A stretch of DNA of 64,000 nt from Candidatus Symbiopectobacterium sp. 'North America' (lineage in GTDB: Bacteria > Pseudomonadota > Gammaproteobacteria > Enterobacterales > Enterobacteriaceae): NCBI RefSeq assembly GCF_015762685.1, contig NZ_PEHF01000073.1, positions 1 to 64,000 on the forward strand, written 5' to 3'. Positions 11,939-24,997 of the stretch are shown piece after piece (the first letter of the stretch is position 1; the number at the start of each line of letters is the position of its first letter). Position numbers and translations under genes: made by a program. The notes below the pieces were generated by a model that did not search any database, was not told the DNA's origin, and saw nothing but the letters and a program-made list of their open reading frames with translations.

Positions 11939-12189
11939 CGCGCGCTAGCCTGACGCTATCGATGGTTGTGTGCACTGTTTATTTTTAATACAGATGAAAT
12001 CCACGAGGGAAGCGGGTACAATGCCGCTCCCTTGCTAGGCAGGTTCTGTTACGTTCCGTTTTTTGCATGATGCGCGGCGATCATTTCCTCGTCATGCCAT
12101 GAAAGCATCACGTCATAGAGAACCGACAATGTCCTGATGCATGGTGTCTGATGATAGGTGATCTCTATAGGTTATTGCGGAGAGAGTGA

Positions 12190-13323
<1,134 letters not shown>

Positions 13324-13435
13324 GATGACGATGAAGGCGTCGAGATCATTTACCAGAAGTAATTCTCGTGCCGCGATCCTCTTGTGACGGAGAATGTTGC
13401 TGACACATGTACCTAAAACAGTCATTCTCACCTCC

Positions 13436-13517
13436 GTCATTCCCGCGAAGGCGGGAATCTCTTGCAGAAGAAACGTGTTTATTCTCGCAGAGATCCCCGA
13501 CTTTCGCCGAGGATGAC
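13436..13517. repeat. palindromic intergenic repeat, family A, copy 1
   Basis: An 82-base element with terminal inverted repeats (GTCATTCCCGCG at the left, GAGGATGAC at the right), between obgE and its terminator. Related copies lie at 24894-24974 and 42598-42680; all share GTC-ATCC...CTCTT...GAGATCCCCG...GATGAC. It contains no open reading frame and is probably a miniature mobile or REP-like element. Confidence 0.75.
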
Positions 13518-13550
13518 AAAGAGTCAAGTGACTTTATCTGCCATCTGGGC

Positions 13551-13581
13551 ACGATCCCTTTTTAGGGATCGTTCTTTTTTT
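13551..13581 (+). terminator. terminator downstream of obgE
   Basis: ACGATCCC (13551-13558) pairs with GGGATCGT (13565-13572), followed by TTCTTTTTTT on the plus strand. Confidence 0.85.
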
Positions 13582-13584
13582 ACC

Positions 13585-14561
13585 TCAATTGTTCTGATAA
13601 AGATCTTTGTACAGACGACTTTCAAAGCGCGCCAGCGGTACACGGCGGGCACGCTGATCTTCAGGTGGCACCGCATAGCCCGATAGAAATTGCACGAAAG
13701 CCATGCGCTGGCCGCTGGCCGTGGTGATAAAGCCCGCGAGGTTATACACCCCTTGCAGTGCACCGGTTTTCGCAGAAACTTTGCCGTCAACGCCGGCTTC
13801 ATGTAATCCGGCACGGTACTGTAAGGTACCGTTGTAACCTGCCAAAGGCAGCATCTCGATGAACTTCAATTCGTTATCGTGCTGGGCAATGTATTGCAGC
13901 GCTTGCATCATGGTGGCGGGTGAAATCAGGTTATGGCGCGACAGGCCAGAGCCGTCAACGACAATGCTGTTATCCAGATTGACGCCCGCTTTTTGTCGCA
14001 GTACCTGACGTACCGCATCGGCTCCGGCGCGCCAGGTGCCTGGCACGCTGAAGCGCTCATGTCCGATGGTGCGAAAAACGGTATCAGCAATCATGTTGTC
14101 TGATTTTTTCAGCATGATAGTGAGAAGGTCATGCAGCGGTGAGGATTGCGTCTGAGCCAGTACAGTGCCCGCGGGGCTTGATAGTGTCTGACGGCGTAAG
14201 CTGCCTGTGATACGGATATCCGTTTGTAAAAGCTCATCTTTAACGATGGCACCATCCTGAATAGCGAAAGCCAACGGTAACGGTTCGGCGCGTTGCATCA
14301 GACAGCCGGTCAGTGTGAAATGGTTTAATTCGCCCGGCACCACATCCAGTTCGCAATATTGTGCGTCAGACGAGCCTTTGGCTAGTGTGCGCACTTCGCT
14401 GAACATCTGGACCGGTAGTAGGAGGCAACGCGAATAAACGCGTTGTCGCCCGCTTTAGGCGCGCTGTAGAGGGAGACGGAAAAGCAGTTGCGATCGACAA
14501 TGGCTGCGCCCGGCGGTGCGCTAAAGCACTGTGTCATATCGTTCCACGGCCAGCCCGGGGC
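13585..14561 (-). pseudogene. dacB: dacB 3' remnant (D-Ala-D-Ala endopeptidase), fused to cysJ and frameshifted
   Basis: DacB (PBP4) is a periplasmic D,D-endopeptidase/carboxypeptidase. Homology begins at [17 protein letters not shown], about residue 149 of E. coli DacB, and runs to the normal C-terminus SRLYKDLYQNN. The signal peptide and the catalytic SxxK serine/lysine are gone; the SDN and KTG motifs remain. A one-base deletion near 14416 (YYP...MFSEVRTL) splits what is left, and about five residues are missing near QDGAIVKDELL. Upstream coding sequence is replaced in frame by cysJ. The gene keeps its usual neighbour obgE (convergent), so the break marks the edge of the ispB-obgE-dacB block. 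Certainly inactive. Confidence 0.9.
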
Positions 14562-14580
14562 TAATGAGATGGTCACCCCC
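14560..14580 (-). repeat. 21-bp repeat, copy 2, at the cysJ/dacB fusion point
   Basis: Exactly between sequence recognisable as CysJ (ending TQGEG) and DacB (starting APGW), this 21-base sequence encodes VTISL, which belongs to neither protein. It is identical to 45-65 in the opposite orientation. It therefore looks like a scar or element tip left at the rearrangement junction. Confidence 0.6.
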
Positions 14581-14951
14581 TCCCCTTGCGTGGAGGTCAC
14601 CACCAGCAACAGCGTTTCCTGCGCGATTTGCTTAAATTTATAATCGCCTGCATTCACCAGAGTGACCGCAAGCTTGGCAGCCAGCAAATCGTCACGCAGT
14701 TGTTCCGCTACACGGCGGGCATTGCCCGTTTGCGATGCGGAGATAAGGGTGATGCTTTGGGCAGGCGCAGCGGCACTGGCCGGGAGCGACACGGCCGACA
14801 CGGCACCGCTCTGAGCCCCATTGCCCTGCGCGACGCCCCAAAAATAGCCTGACAGCCAGGCCAGCTGCGCTGGAGAGAAATCCCCCGTGGCGCTCTGCAA
14901 ACGCGCAAGCTGCTCGGCACTAAGCGGCAGCAACGAAACCGGAGTGGTCAT
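14577..14951 (-). pseudogene. cysJ: cysJ 5' remnant (sulfite reductase flavoprotein), truncated and fused to dacB
   Basis: CysJ carries electrons from NADPH through FAD and FMN to CysI for sulfite reduction. Only the first 125 codons survive: the N-terminal segment [10 protein letters not shown]...[12 protein letters not shown] and the start of the flavodoxin domain ([30 protein letters not shown]). The FMN site is incomplete, and the connecting, FAD and NADPH domains are absent, as are cysI and cysH, which normally follow. The frame runs on into dacB sequence through 14 further families of codons without a stop until 14382. The divergent neighbour queD is the normal one, so this is the left edge of the queD-eno-barA block. 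Confidence 0.92.
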
Positions 14952-15257
14952 CGTGATTTCAGTGTCCTTGTAAGTCGTCCCGCCATATAGAGATATTTAT
15001 GCAATCTAAAGTTGTATGGAATATAAGGTTACCTATCCAACGCGCAACAATTAAAGACGCGATGGCAATATTTAATAACCAAAATGCCTAAATGGTTTTT
15101 TTGATAATCCTTAACGCTTAAAGCGTTATAGGCCTCCTGATCAGATGAACACCCTATCAATCAGATTATTCTTCGACCAGATGTGCTTCAAGGACGACTT
15201 TCCGGTAGTATGCGACGGCTTTTGTTTACGCTCGTTTATCCCTTAAGGAACGTTGTT
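14952..15257. other. cysJ-queD intergenic region
   Basis: This 306-base AT-rich gap would hold the divergent cysJ and queD promoters; in E. coli the cysJ promoter is CysB-activated. I see no gene or clear operator. An imperfect TTAACGCTTAAAGCGTTATAG palindrome core (AACGCTTAAAGCGTT, 15112-15126) is visible and could be a regulatory site. Confidence 0.45.
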
Positions 15258-15620
15258 ATGGTCACTACCCTATTTAAAGATTTTCAGTTTGAAGCCGCCC
15301 ATCACCTACCGCACGTGCCGGAAGGGCACAAATGTGGCCGTTTGCACGGGCATTCCTTTATGGTGAGACTGGAAATCACCGGTGAAGTCGACCCGCATAC
15401 CGGCTGGGTGATGGATTTCGCAGACTTGAAAGCAGTATTCAATCCGGTTGGGCAGCAGTTGGATCACCACTGCCTCAATGAAATTCCCGGCTTGGAAAAC
15501 CCCACCAGCGAAGTGCTGGCGCACTGGATCTGGCAGCAGTTAAAACCCACACTGCCTCTGCTGAGCGCCGTGATGGTGAAAGAAACCTGCACGGCGGGCT
15601 GCGTTTATCGCGGTGAATAA
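15258..15620 (+). CDS. queD: 6-carboxy-5,6,7,8-tetrahydropterin synthase QueD
   Basis: Converts 7,8-dihydroneopterin triphosphate to 6-carboxytetrahydropterin, the first committed step to preQ0 and queuosine. The product from ATG 15258 is 120 residues (E. coli 121), preceded by AAGGAACG. Zinc-binding histidines are in FEAAHHLPH and CGRLHGHSF, with the catalytic Cys in HKCGR; the DHHCLN and VKETCTAGC motifs are present. Intact. Its partner in the next step, QueE, lies convergently 16 bases away but has lost a cluster ligand. Confidence 0.95.
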   Translation: MVTTLFKDFQFEAAHHLPHVPEGHKCGRLHGHSFMVRLEITGEVDPHTGWVMDFADLKAVFNPVGQQLDHHCLNEIPGLENPTSEVLAHWIWQQLKPTLPLLSAVMVKETCTAGCVYRGE

Positions 15621-15636
15621 AAGGTTCGGCCTGCCA

Positions 15637-16308
15637 TCAGGCGATATTCAGATACTTGTGCGTCTGCATCGACAGACGCCAATTACGCGCGATACAGGTT
15701 TCGATACAGAGCTTGGTCGCCGCGTCTTTCTGGCTGATGGGCTGTAGGGCGATAATCCGTGCTTTGTCATCGTGTAAACGCGCCAGCAGAGCATCCAGCG
15801 CCTCAATGTCTTTCTCTCTCGCCACAGGATGCTTGATTTCATCAGCGCGCACTAATGCCTGATCGAGCACCACCATGCCGCCGCGCATATTCACTTTGGG
15901 TGAGACCGTGACCCAGGTTTGCGGCGAACAGCGCACATCATGGGTGCCGCTGGTTTCTATCTGGCAGCGATAGCCGTTGTGCTCGAGATAGTCGCTTAGC
16001 GGCGTCAAATCATGGATACAAGGCTCTCCCCCGGTGATAACGATATGCCGGGCGCTATACCCCTCTTGCTGGATGCGCGCCAGAATCGCTTCCGGGCTGG
16101 TCGGTGCCCAGGCATCGCTCTCCTGCGTCTTTACCAGAATATTCTCCAGCGTGGTTTCACGCTCAGCAAACTTATCCCAGGTGTGTTTGGTATCGAACCA
16201 ACTGCAACCCACCGGACACCCTTGCAGACGTACAAAAATCGCCGGAACACCGGTAAAAAAACCTTCGCCTTGCAGGGTTTGAAACATCTCATTTATTGGG
16301 TACAGCAT
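15637..16308 (-). CDS. queE: 7-carboxy-7-deazaguanine synthase QueE, third cluster cysteine replaced by Phe
   Basis: QueE is a radical-SAM enzyme that contracts carboxytetrahydropterin to 7-carboxy-7-deazaguanine. The 223-residue frame is full length and aligns end to end with E. coli QueE, ending SMQTHKYLNIA. The cluster motif, CPVGCAWCDTKHTW in E. coli, reads CPVGCSWFDTKHTW here: Cys31 and Cys35 remain but the third ligand, position 38, is Phe (TTC instead of TGC). Without three cysteines the 4Fe-4S cluster that binds SAM should not assemble normally, so activity is predicted lost although the reading frame is open. Other motifs (GGEPCIHD, QIETSGTH, VSPKVNMRGG) are unchanged. Confidence 0.9.
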   Translation of the reverse strand: MLYPINEMFQTLQGEGFFTGVPAIFVRLQGCPVGCSWFDTKHTWDKFAERETTLENILVKTQESDAWAPTSPEAILARIQQEGYSARHIVITGGEPCIHDLTPLSDYLEHNGYRCQIETSGTHDVRCSPQTWVTVSPKVNMRGGMVVLDQALVRADEIKHPVAREKDIEALDALLARLHDDKARIIALQPISQKDAATKLCIETCIARNWRLSMQTHKYLNIA

Positions 16309-16538
16309 AACATCCTATCACTTAACTATCGGGTGCCAGCCCGGGCAGGCTGGTAAACCGCTATTATCGCAGATTGCCTGTGGTGCGCCAAACCCCACAT
16401 TGCGTGACAGCGCCAGATAACCGTTGCATTATAACGTTATGATCGGGGTGATAACATTTGAGGAATGTTGCAGTTCGGTTAATAATCAAGGGGATTGCCC
16501 ATTTCTTTTTCACGGTGTTTACGACAAGGAACGATACG

Positions 16539-17516
16539 ATGAAACCTTTGAAAGCGGCGTGCCTGATAGCGATGACAGCATTCGGCCTCCCCGATGTCGC
16601 AGTGGCTGAAGCCACGACGCAAGTCAAAACCCAACCCGGGCACTACCGGCAGTTGTTGGGGCAATATGAAATCACCGCGCTTTCAGATGGCACCAACGCT
16701 ATGCCGATGGACAAACTGCTCACGCGCACCGATCCCAACACCATTCGCCAGTTGCTGGCAGAGAAATCCTTACCCCCCACGGTTGAAACTTCCATCAATG
16801 CGTTTCTAGTCAACACGGGTAAAAATCTGGTGTTGATTGATACCGGCAGCGGCACTCAAGCCAACAGCAACGTCGGAAAAGTGCAGAAAAACCTATTGGC
16901 GGCAGGCTATCGCCCCAAACAGGTCGATACTATCCTGATGACCCACCTGCACGGCGACCATTTTGGCGGTCTGGTGCAAAACGGCAAGCTCGCCTACCCG
17001 AATGCGACCGTTTACGTTTCGCAAAAAGAGTATGATTTCTGGTTGGATCCGCAGCATCTGGCGCAAGCTGCCCCTGAACGCAAGCCCGCTTTCCAACGGG
17101 TTCAGGGCGTCTTTAAGATCCTGGCGGCAGCAAATAAAGTGAAAACCTTCAGCGTTGATGCCCCACTGCTGCCTGGCATTACGCCAGTGTTTGCGCCAGG
17201 CCATACACCGGGGCATACCGCCTATAGCATCGTCAGTGACGGCAATAAATTGCTGGCATGGGGCGATATCGTGCACGCCGAAGCAGTGCAAATGCCGATA
17301 CCGGAAACCACCATCAGTTTCGATTCAGATATGGATCAGGCTACCAAAACCCGCGAAGCCCTGTTTGCTCAGGCAGCCAGTGAAGGCTATCTGGTGGCGG
17401 GCGCACACCTGCCGTTCCCGGGCATCGGCCATATAAATACCCGTGTGGAACGCAACGGCACCACCAACGGTTATCGCTGGATCCCGGTGAATTACAGCCT
17501 GAACGGACTGAAATAA
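16539..17516 (+). CDS. secreted metallo-beta-lactamase-fold hydrolase
   Basis: A 325-residue protein with a probable signal peptide (MKPLKAACLIAMTAFGLPDV, cleavage after AVA near residue 23), hence periplasmic. The metal-binding motif THLHGDHFGG (near residue 145), then a later His in APGHTPGHTAY and an Asp in LAWGDIVHAEA define the MBL fold. The family includes quorum-quenching lactonases and other hydrolases; the substrate cannot be read from the sequence. ATG 16539 follows AAGGAACG; upstream codons in frame do not look like signal sequence. It stands alone, divergent from queE. No lesion seen. Confidence 0.8.
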   Translation: MKPLKAACLIAMTAFGLPDVAVAEATTQVKTQPGHYRQLLGQYEITALSDGTNAMPMDKLLTRTDPNTIRQLLAEKSLPPTVETSINAFLVNTGKNLVLIDTGSGTQANSNVGKVQKNLLAAGYRPKQVDTILMTHLHGDHFGGLVQNGKLAYPNATVYVSQKEYDFWLDPQHLAQAAPERKPAFQRVQGVFKILAAANKVKTFSVDAPLLPGITPVFAPGHTPGHTAYSIVSDGNKLLAWGDIVHAEAVQMPIPETTISFDSDMDQATKTREALFAQAASEGYLVAGAHLPFPGIGHINTRVERNGTTNGYRWIPVNYSLNGLK

Positions 17517-17572
17517 CGCCAAACCCCGCGAAGCAACGTAGTGCTTTCGCGGAGCAATCTTCGGTTTATCGC

Positions 17573-18712
17573 TTACAGATAGACGCGCAGATACTCAGAT
17601 AGGCACAGGATTGCCATCGCCTGACCGTAAGGCATGGAGGTCAGCGGGATCTGGCGGTAGTAATCCAGATCGCGGCCCATCGCCTTACCAAACGACACAT
17701 TGACCAGTTCGCCTTGCGGATTGATATTGGCAATCACGCCGCGAATCGCTTTTTCCGCCATCTCGGCATAGCGCTTATCCACATAGCGTTTGCGCACCGC
17801 TTTCAGAATGCCATAGGCAAACCCGGCGGTGGCGGAGCTTTCCACGTAAGAGTTGGCGTCATCCAGCAGTGTATGCCATAGACCACTGTCATCCTGATAC
17901 TGCGCCAGCGCTTCAATCTGGCTTTCCAGCACCTGCAACAGGAAGCGGCGCGTTGCATTTCCTTCAGGCAATTCCAGCAGCTCGATAAACTCAGGAATGG
18001 CGACCATCAGCCAGCTATTGCCGCGCGCCCAACGCGCTTCGGCAAAATTGTGCTTACCATCAAACGTCCAGTCGTGGAACCACAGGCTGCTGTATCGATC
18101 CATCAGATACTGCACGTGCAGTAAGAACTGGTAGGTCGCCTCTTCGATAAACTCGGGACGGTTGAGCAGTTTGCCGATTTTTGCCAGCGGCAGCACGCTC
18201 ATCATCAGGGTGTCGTCCCACAGTTGATCGGTGTTTTCACTGTTGTAGACGATATGCTGCAAACCGTTTTTCTGGGTGCGCGGCATGTCGTACATCACCC
18301 ACTCCGCCCAGCGCTCCAGATAAGGCACCCAACGGGCATCACGCGTCTCTTCATAGCGATAGGCTAGCGTCAGGAACGGGCAGACCGTGTTGACGTTTTT
18401 GGTAGGCGTACCTTCCGCCAGACGCGCCTCGAACCAATCATCAATGATGGCTCTCATCTGGTCATCACCCGTCTGTTGGTAATATTGGTAAATGCCGTAC
18501 AAGCCAATACCGTGCGTCCACTCCCACCCGGCCCAGCCCTTGGTATCGATGACACGACCATCATCCAACCGCAGCAGAAACTCACCGGTTTCATCCTTGA
18601 TATTGACCAGATTATCGGTAATGCGGCAGATCAGCGCCTTCAGATCGTCGCGAGAGATAAAGTGCTCAGGCTGACGCAGCAGCGGGCTATGTTTAACACT
18701 GAATACGGTCAT
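17573..18712 (-). CDS. rhiN: unsaturated rhamnogalacturonyl hydrolase (GH105) RhiN
   Basis: Cytoplasmic glycoside hydrolase of family GH105 that removes the unsaturated galacturonyl residue from rhamnogalacturonan-lyase products. The 379 residues form the expected alpha/alpha barrel with GWEWTHGIGLYGIYQYY near residue 60, QLWDDTLMMSVLPLAKIG near 163 and WARGNSWLMVAIPEF near 229. In Dickeya dadantii rhiN is cotranscribed with rhiT, the transporter for these fragments; here too the start follows rhiT by 30 bases. The frame is intact although rhiT is broken, so substrate delivery is in doubt. Confidence 0.88.
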   Translation of the reverse strand: MTVFSVKHSPLLRQPEHFISRDDLKALICRITDNLVNIKDETGEFLLRLDDGRVIDTKGWAGWEWTHGIGLYGIYQYYQQTGDDQMRAIIDDWFEARLAEGTPTKNVNTVCPFLTLAYRYEETRDARWVPYLERWAEWVMYDMPRTQKNGLQHIVYNSENTDQLWDDTLMMSVLPLAKIGKLLNRPEFIEEATYQFLLHVQYLMDRYSSLWFHDWTFDGKHNFAEARWARGNSWLMVAIPEFIELLELPEGNATRRFLLQVLESQIEALAQYQDDSGLWHTLLDDANSYVESSATAGFAYGILKAVRKRYVDKRYAEMAEKAIRGVIANINPQGELVNVSFGKAMGRDLDYYRQIPLTSMPYGQAMAILCLSEYLRVYL

Positions 18713-18742
18713 AGATTATCATCCACTCTTATCGTTAATGCG

Positions 18743-20294
18743 TTAATGCTGGGTCACCTGGGTTGCTGAATGCGCCGGTTGTTTATGGCGATTCAGGTAA
18801 CCGATATTGTTGTTGCCCCATAGCGATTCATAAGACATGCCAGAGAGCATTTCCACCACCTGACGCGCCTGTGGCGTGATGCGTTCCGGCACCGGACGTC
18901 CGTCTTCACGCATTTTTAGCGTCTCTTCACGCAGTGTCTGGTGCGTTTGCAGGTTCAGTTTAAACCGTAATGAGACCAGAAAACCTAACGCCAGCACGCA
19001 GACTGTGCCGACACTGAGCACCATCAGGATGGTATGACTTACGCCCGGTGCCTGTACACTCTGCCCTGAAACAAACCCCGACAGTTGCAACACCACGCCC
19101 ACCAGCATCACCGCGCCGGCCTGAGAAGCCTTGCGAGTCAGCGTCATGATCCCAGCAAAGATCCCTTCACGACGTTGTGCGGTGATCACTTCATCCACAT
19201 CGGCAATGTAGGTGTAAGTATTCCACGGTACGTAATTGATACCACCACGCCCCAACCCCGCCAACGCAGAGATCAGCAACAGTAAAGAGAACACATCGTG
19301 CAGGCCGCTGTAATAGAGCACGCCGTAAGACATCTCCGCCAGACCGAACAGGCAAAACACTAAGCGGTAAGAGGGGGACGGTCCGAAGCGAATGCACAGC
19401 GGGATCATGCCAATCACCGCCAGGAATTGCAGGATAGCCATGGTGCCCATCAGGTTGGAAGCCACCGTGGGGCTTTGCATCAGCACAAAGACGACGTCCG
19501 CGTTAAACACGTCCTGTGCAATGTAGCCGCCGAGGTACATCCCGAGATGTTGACGGAAAATACGAATGCGCAGTGTGGAAGAGAGTTCGACGCTCAGGCG
19601 CTTCAGGCTTTGTCCCAGCGTCAGTGACTGGCGTTCCTTTTCTGCCTGTAGCGACTCCGCTGACATCTCTTCGCGCGGCCGTTCCCAGGTAAAGAAATAG
19701 ACCAGCGTCAGCACCGTGGCGCAAATCACCGAGAACACCAGGCTTGAGTAGAAGAAGGAAATGGCGTTGTCTTTGCCAAAGTGACTGAGCAGAATACCTG
19801 GCAGGAACGCCGCCAGAATGGCAGAAAGCTGTGCCAGCGCGATACGCGCACCGGAGAATTTAGTTTTCTGTTTAAAATCATCGGTCATTTCCGGTACCAG
19901 CGTTTCATACGGTACCAGAATCATGGTGTAGACCACATCAAACACCAGATAGGTCAGCAAATAGTACCAGTATCCCATGTCACCCACCCATATAAAGCTG
20001 TAGCTGAACACACAGGGAATACCAAGCAAAATAAAGAATTTACGGCGGCCAAAGCGTTTACCCAATCGGGTTGAGCCAAAGTTGTCCGTCAGGAACCCCA
20101 TCAGTGGGCTGACGATGGCATCCAGTACTCTGGCCAATGGCGAAAATAAACGTGGCTTCAATGGGCGTCAAGCCACAAAACGTGGTGTAAAAATAGAGCA
20201 ACCACGCCGCCGTTAGCGCCGTGGTTCCCGCACCGAGAAAATCACCTGAGCCGTAAGCCAAATAGTTGGCCAGCCCAATTTTACGCGTTTTCAT
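18743..20294 (-). pseudogene. rhiT: rhiT, GPH-family rhamnogalacturonide transporter, frameshifted
   Basis: Inner-membrane symporter of the glycoside-pentoside-hexuronide family, the partner of RhiN. From ATG 20294 (MKTRKIGLANYLAYGSGDF) the frame reads to EATFIFAI, then a one-base insertion (an extra C on the plus strand near 20133) shifts it; the remainder continues as ARVLDAIVSPLMGFLTDN to a stop at 18743. Correcting it gives 516 residues with about twelve membrane helices. The break falls after about 55 residues, in the second helix, so no functional transporter is expected. Everything downstream remains well conserved, implying a recent loss. Confidence 0.88.
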
Positions 20295-20564
20295 TTGCCA
20301 TCCTTCCTGTGTCATTGTCTTTATGAAGGTAATGCGGCAGGGTAGAAACCCTTTACTGCCGGGACGTTGGGAAAACCTTTGCACCGTTGCCACGCCCCGA
20401 GCGGGATTGGCATCCCAGGGAAGAACGTGACGATCGACCTCAAGCTTTTTATAAAAAGTAATTTTAAAATAATGAAATCGGTGGTTCGTTTATGGCGATC
20501 ACAGGGTAGTAAGCACAGGAGTAGATAGGGATACGGACGTGGAAGGGATAATCACAGAGAACAA
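20295..20564. other. rhiT upstream region
   Basis: No gene seen. The region contains AT-rich sequence near 20447-20475 suited to a promoter, and AATGAAATCGGTGGTTCGTTT at about 20470 which loosely resembles a KdgR operator (palindrome of TGAAA and TTTCA), but the right half is poor. Confidence 0.35.
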
Positions 20565-20601
20565 AAATAATAAAACCCGGAAACGCTTACGCGTTTCCGG
20601 G
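20565..20601 (-). terminator. eno terminator
   Basis: A perfect 11-bp stem (CCCGGAAACGC / GCGTTTCCGGG) with TTAC loop is followed on the minus strand by TTTTATTATTTTT. A second short hairpin (GCCGGGC / GCCCGGC, about 20609-20629) lies between it and the eno stop. Confidence 0.9.
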
Positions 20602-20642
20602 CTTCGATAGCCGGGCGAAAAGGCCCGGCAGCAGACAGGCGA

Positions 20643-22013
<1,371 letters not shown>

Positions 22014-22060
22014 TTAGACGAACAATGCGCGGTACTGGACCGCGCGTTGCTGAAAAACCC

Positions 22061-23713
<1,653 letters not shown>

Positions 23714-23722
23714 TTAGGTTTA

Positions 23723-23849
23723 TTTACCCAAAATAATTCGTGTTGCGGGAAGGCGGCAAGCAAACGAATCCCTAGGAGCTTACTCAGGTAAGTGACTAGG
23801 GTGAGCGAGCGCAGCCAACGCACCTGCAACGTGAAGTATGACGGGTATA
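23723..23849. repeat. palindromic intergenic repeat, family B, copy 1
   Basis: An element of about 127 bases from CCCAAAATAATTCG to TGACGGGTATA, with internal pairing (GGAGCTTACTCAGGTAAGTG). A second copy with a long insert is at 41522-41719. A short direct repeat of ATGACGGGTATAA follows at about 23856-23869. Elements with these ends (TATACCCGTCATACTTCAAG on the other strand) are widespread in Yersinia, Serratia and Pectobacterium. Confidence 0.8.
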
Positions 23850-24065
23850 ACGATTATGACGGGTATAACAATGGAGTACCATGAGGGAAAAGTAGTATAC
23901 CTGAACCTGATGAAGGCTACAAATGTTGCTTTTCATCATTGTGGCGATCGTAACGTCGTGGCTAAACCGATGTATCACGCACAAACAGCATGAAACATCG
24001 GATTAAAAATCATAAAGATAAATAACAAAACCACCAGAAAAATACAGTAATACGATTAAAATATC
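23850..24065. other. mazG-pyrG intergenic region
   Basis: AT-rich non-coding stretch that should contain the pyrG promoter. No gene, terminator or clear operator seen. Confidence 0.4.
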
Positions 24066-24863
24066 TTAACCGGCCTTTTCCTGACGTTTTACCTGTTCCC
24101 AGGCCGCATCTATTTCCTCAAGTGTCGCCTGTTCAACTGTTTTTCCCGAGGCGATAACAATTTGTTCTACCTGACGGAAACGGAGGCTGAATTTGCGGTT
24201 TGCCGCCTGAAGCGCGTTTTCGGCTTTCTGACCAAGATGGCGTGAGAGATTGACCGTAGCGAACAATAAATCGCCCACTTCTTCGGCCAGCTTTTCTTCA
24301 TCTACTACTGCCTGCCTGGCTTCATGCATCACTTCATCAATCTCTTCATACACTTTGTCGACCACTGGCCCCAGGCTGTTCCAGTCGAAACCGACTGACG
24401 CGCAACGCTGCTGGATTTTGTGCGCTTTCATCAAGGCGGGCAACGCGTCAGGAATATCGTCCAACGCCGAGTATCGGGCTTTTTAAGCGCGCTCCTGGGC
24501 TTTGGTTTGCTCCCAGTTGGCAAGCACCGCGTCGCTGTCGGTGAGCGTTGCATTGCCAAAAATATGCGGATGTCGCCGTTCCAGTTTGTCGCTTATCGCG
24601 TCGCACACCGCAGAAAAATCGAACAACCCCTGCTCTTGCGCCATCTGGGCGTAAAATACCACCTGAAACAACAGATCGCCCAATTCGCTGCGCAGATCGT
24701 CGAAATCCTGACGCGCAATAGCATCCAGCACTTCGTAGGTCTCTTCCAACGTGTAGGGCGCGATAGTGTCAAAGGTTTGCTTGCGATCCCACGGGCAACC
24801 GTTTTCCGGATCGCGCAATGTGTTCATAATGGAAAGAAGACGTTCAATAGGCGCTGCTGTCAT
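24066..24863 (-). pseudogene. mazG: mazG, nucleoside triphosphate pyrophosphohydrolase, in-frame TAA
   Basis: MazG hydrolyses (d)NTPs to monophosphates and modulates (p)ppGpp-dependent survival. The gene is collinear with E. coli MazG (265 versus 263 codons), from MTAAPIERLLSIM to VKRQEKAG. Codon 127 at 24483-24485 is TAA where E. coli has Gln (EERAQKAQHSAL versus QERA-stop-KARYSAL), a single CAA to TAA change. The stop falls between the two MazG domains; each half keeps its helices and acidic metal-binding residues (EETYEVLDAI; KVYEEIDEV). Residual activity of a half is possible but unproven. It is next to relA, as usual. Confidence 0.9.
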
Positions 24864-24893
24864 GCCTGATTCCTGAATCAATAAAAATCGCGT

Positions 24894-24974
24894 GTCGTCC
24901 TTGGCGCAGGCCGGGGACCTCTTACTGGAGAAGCGAATTTAGCCTGTAGAGATCCCCGCTTGCGCGGGGATGAC
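24894..24974. repeat. palindromic intergenic repeat, family A, copy 2
   Basis: Between relA and mazG. Left end GTCGTCCTTGGCGCAGGCCG, right end CCCCGCTTGCGCGGGGATGAC core; internal CCGGGGACCTCTTACTGG pairs with CCTGTAGAGATCCCCG. Closely similar to the copy at 42598. Confidence 0.75.
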
Positions 24975-24997
24975 AAAGTGAGGACCTGCGTAAAAAA

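Noticed and set aside
20468..20492. Possible KdgR operator upstream of rhiT.
   Set aside because: The left half fits (AATGAAA) but the right half GTTCGTTT departs from TTTCATT; not enough to call.
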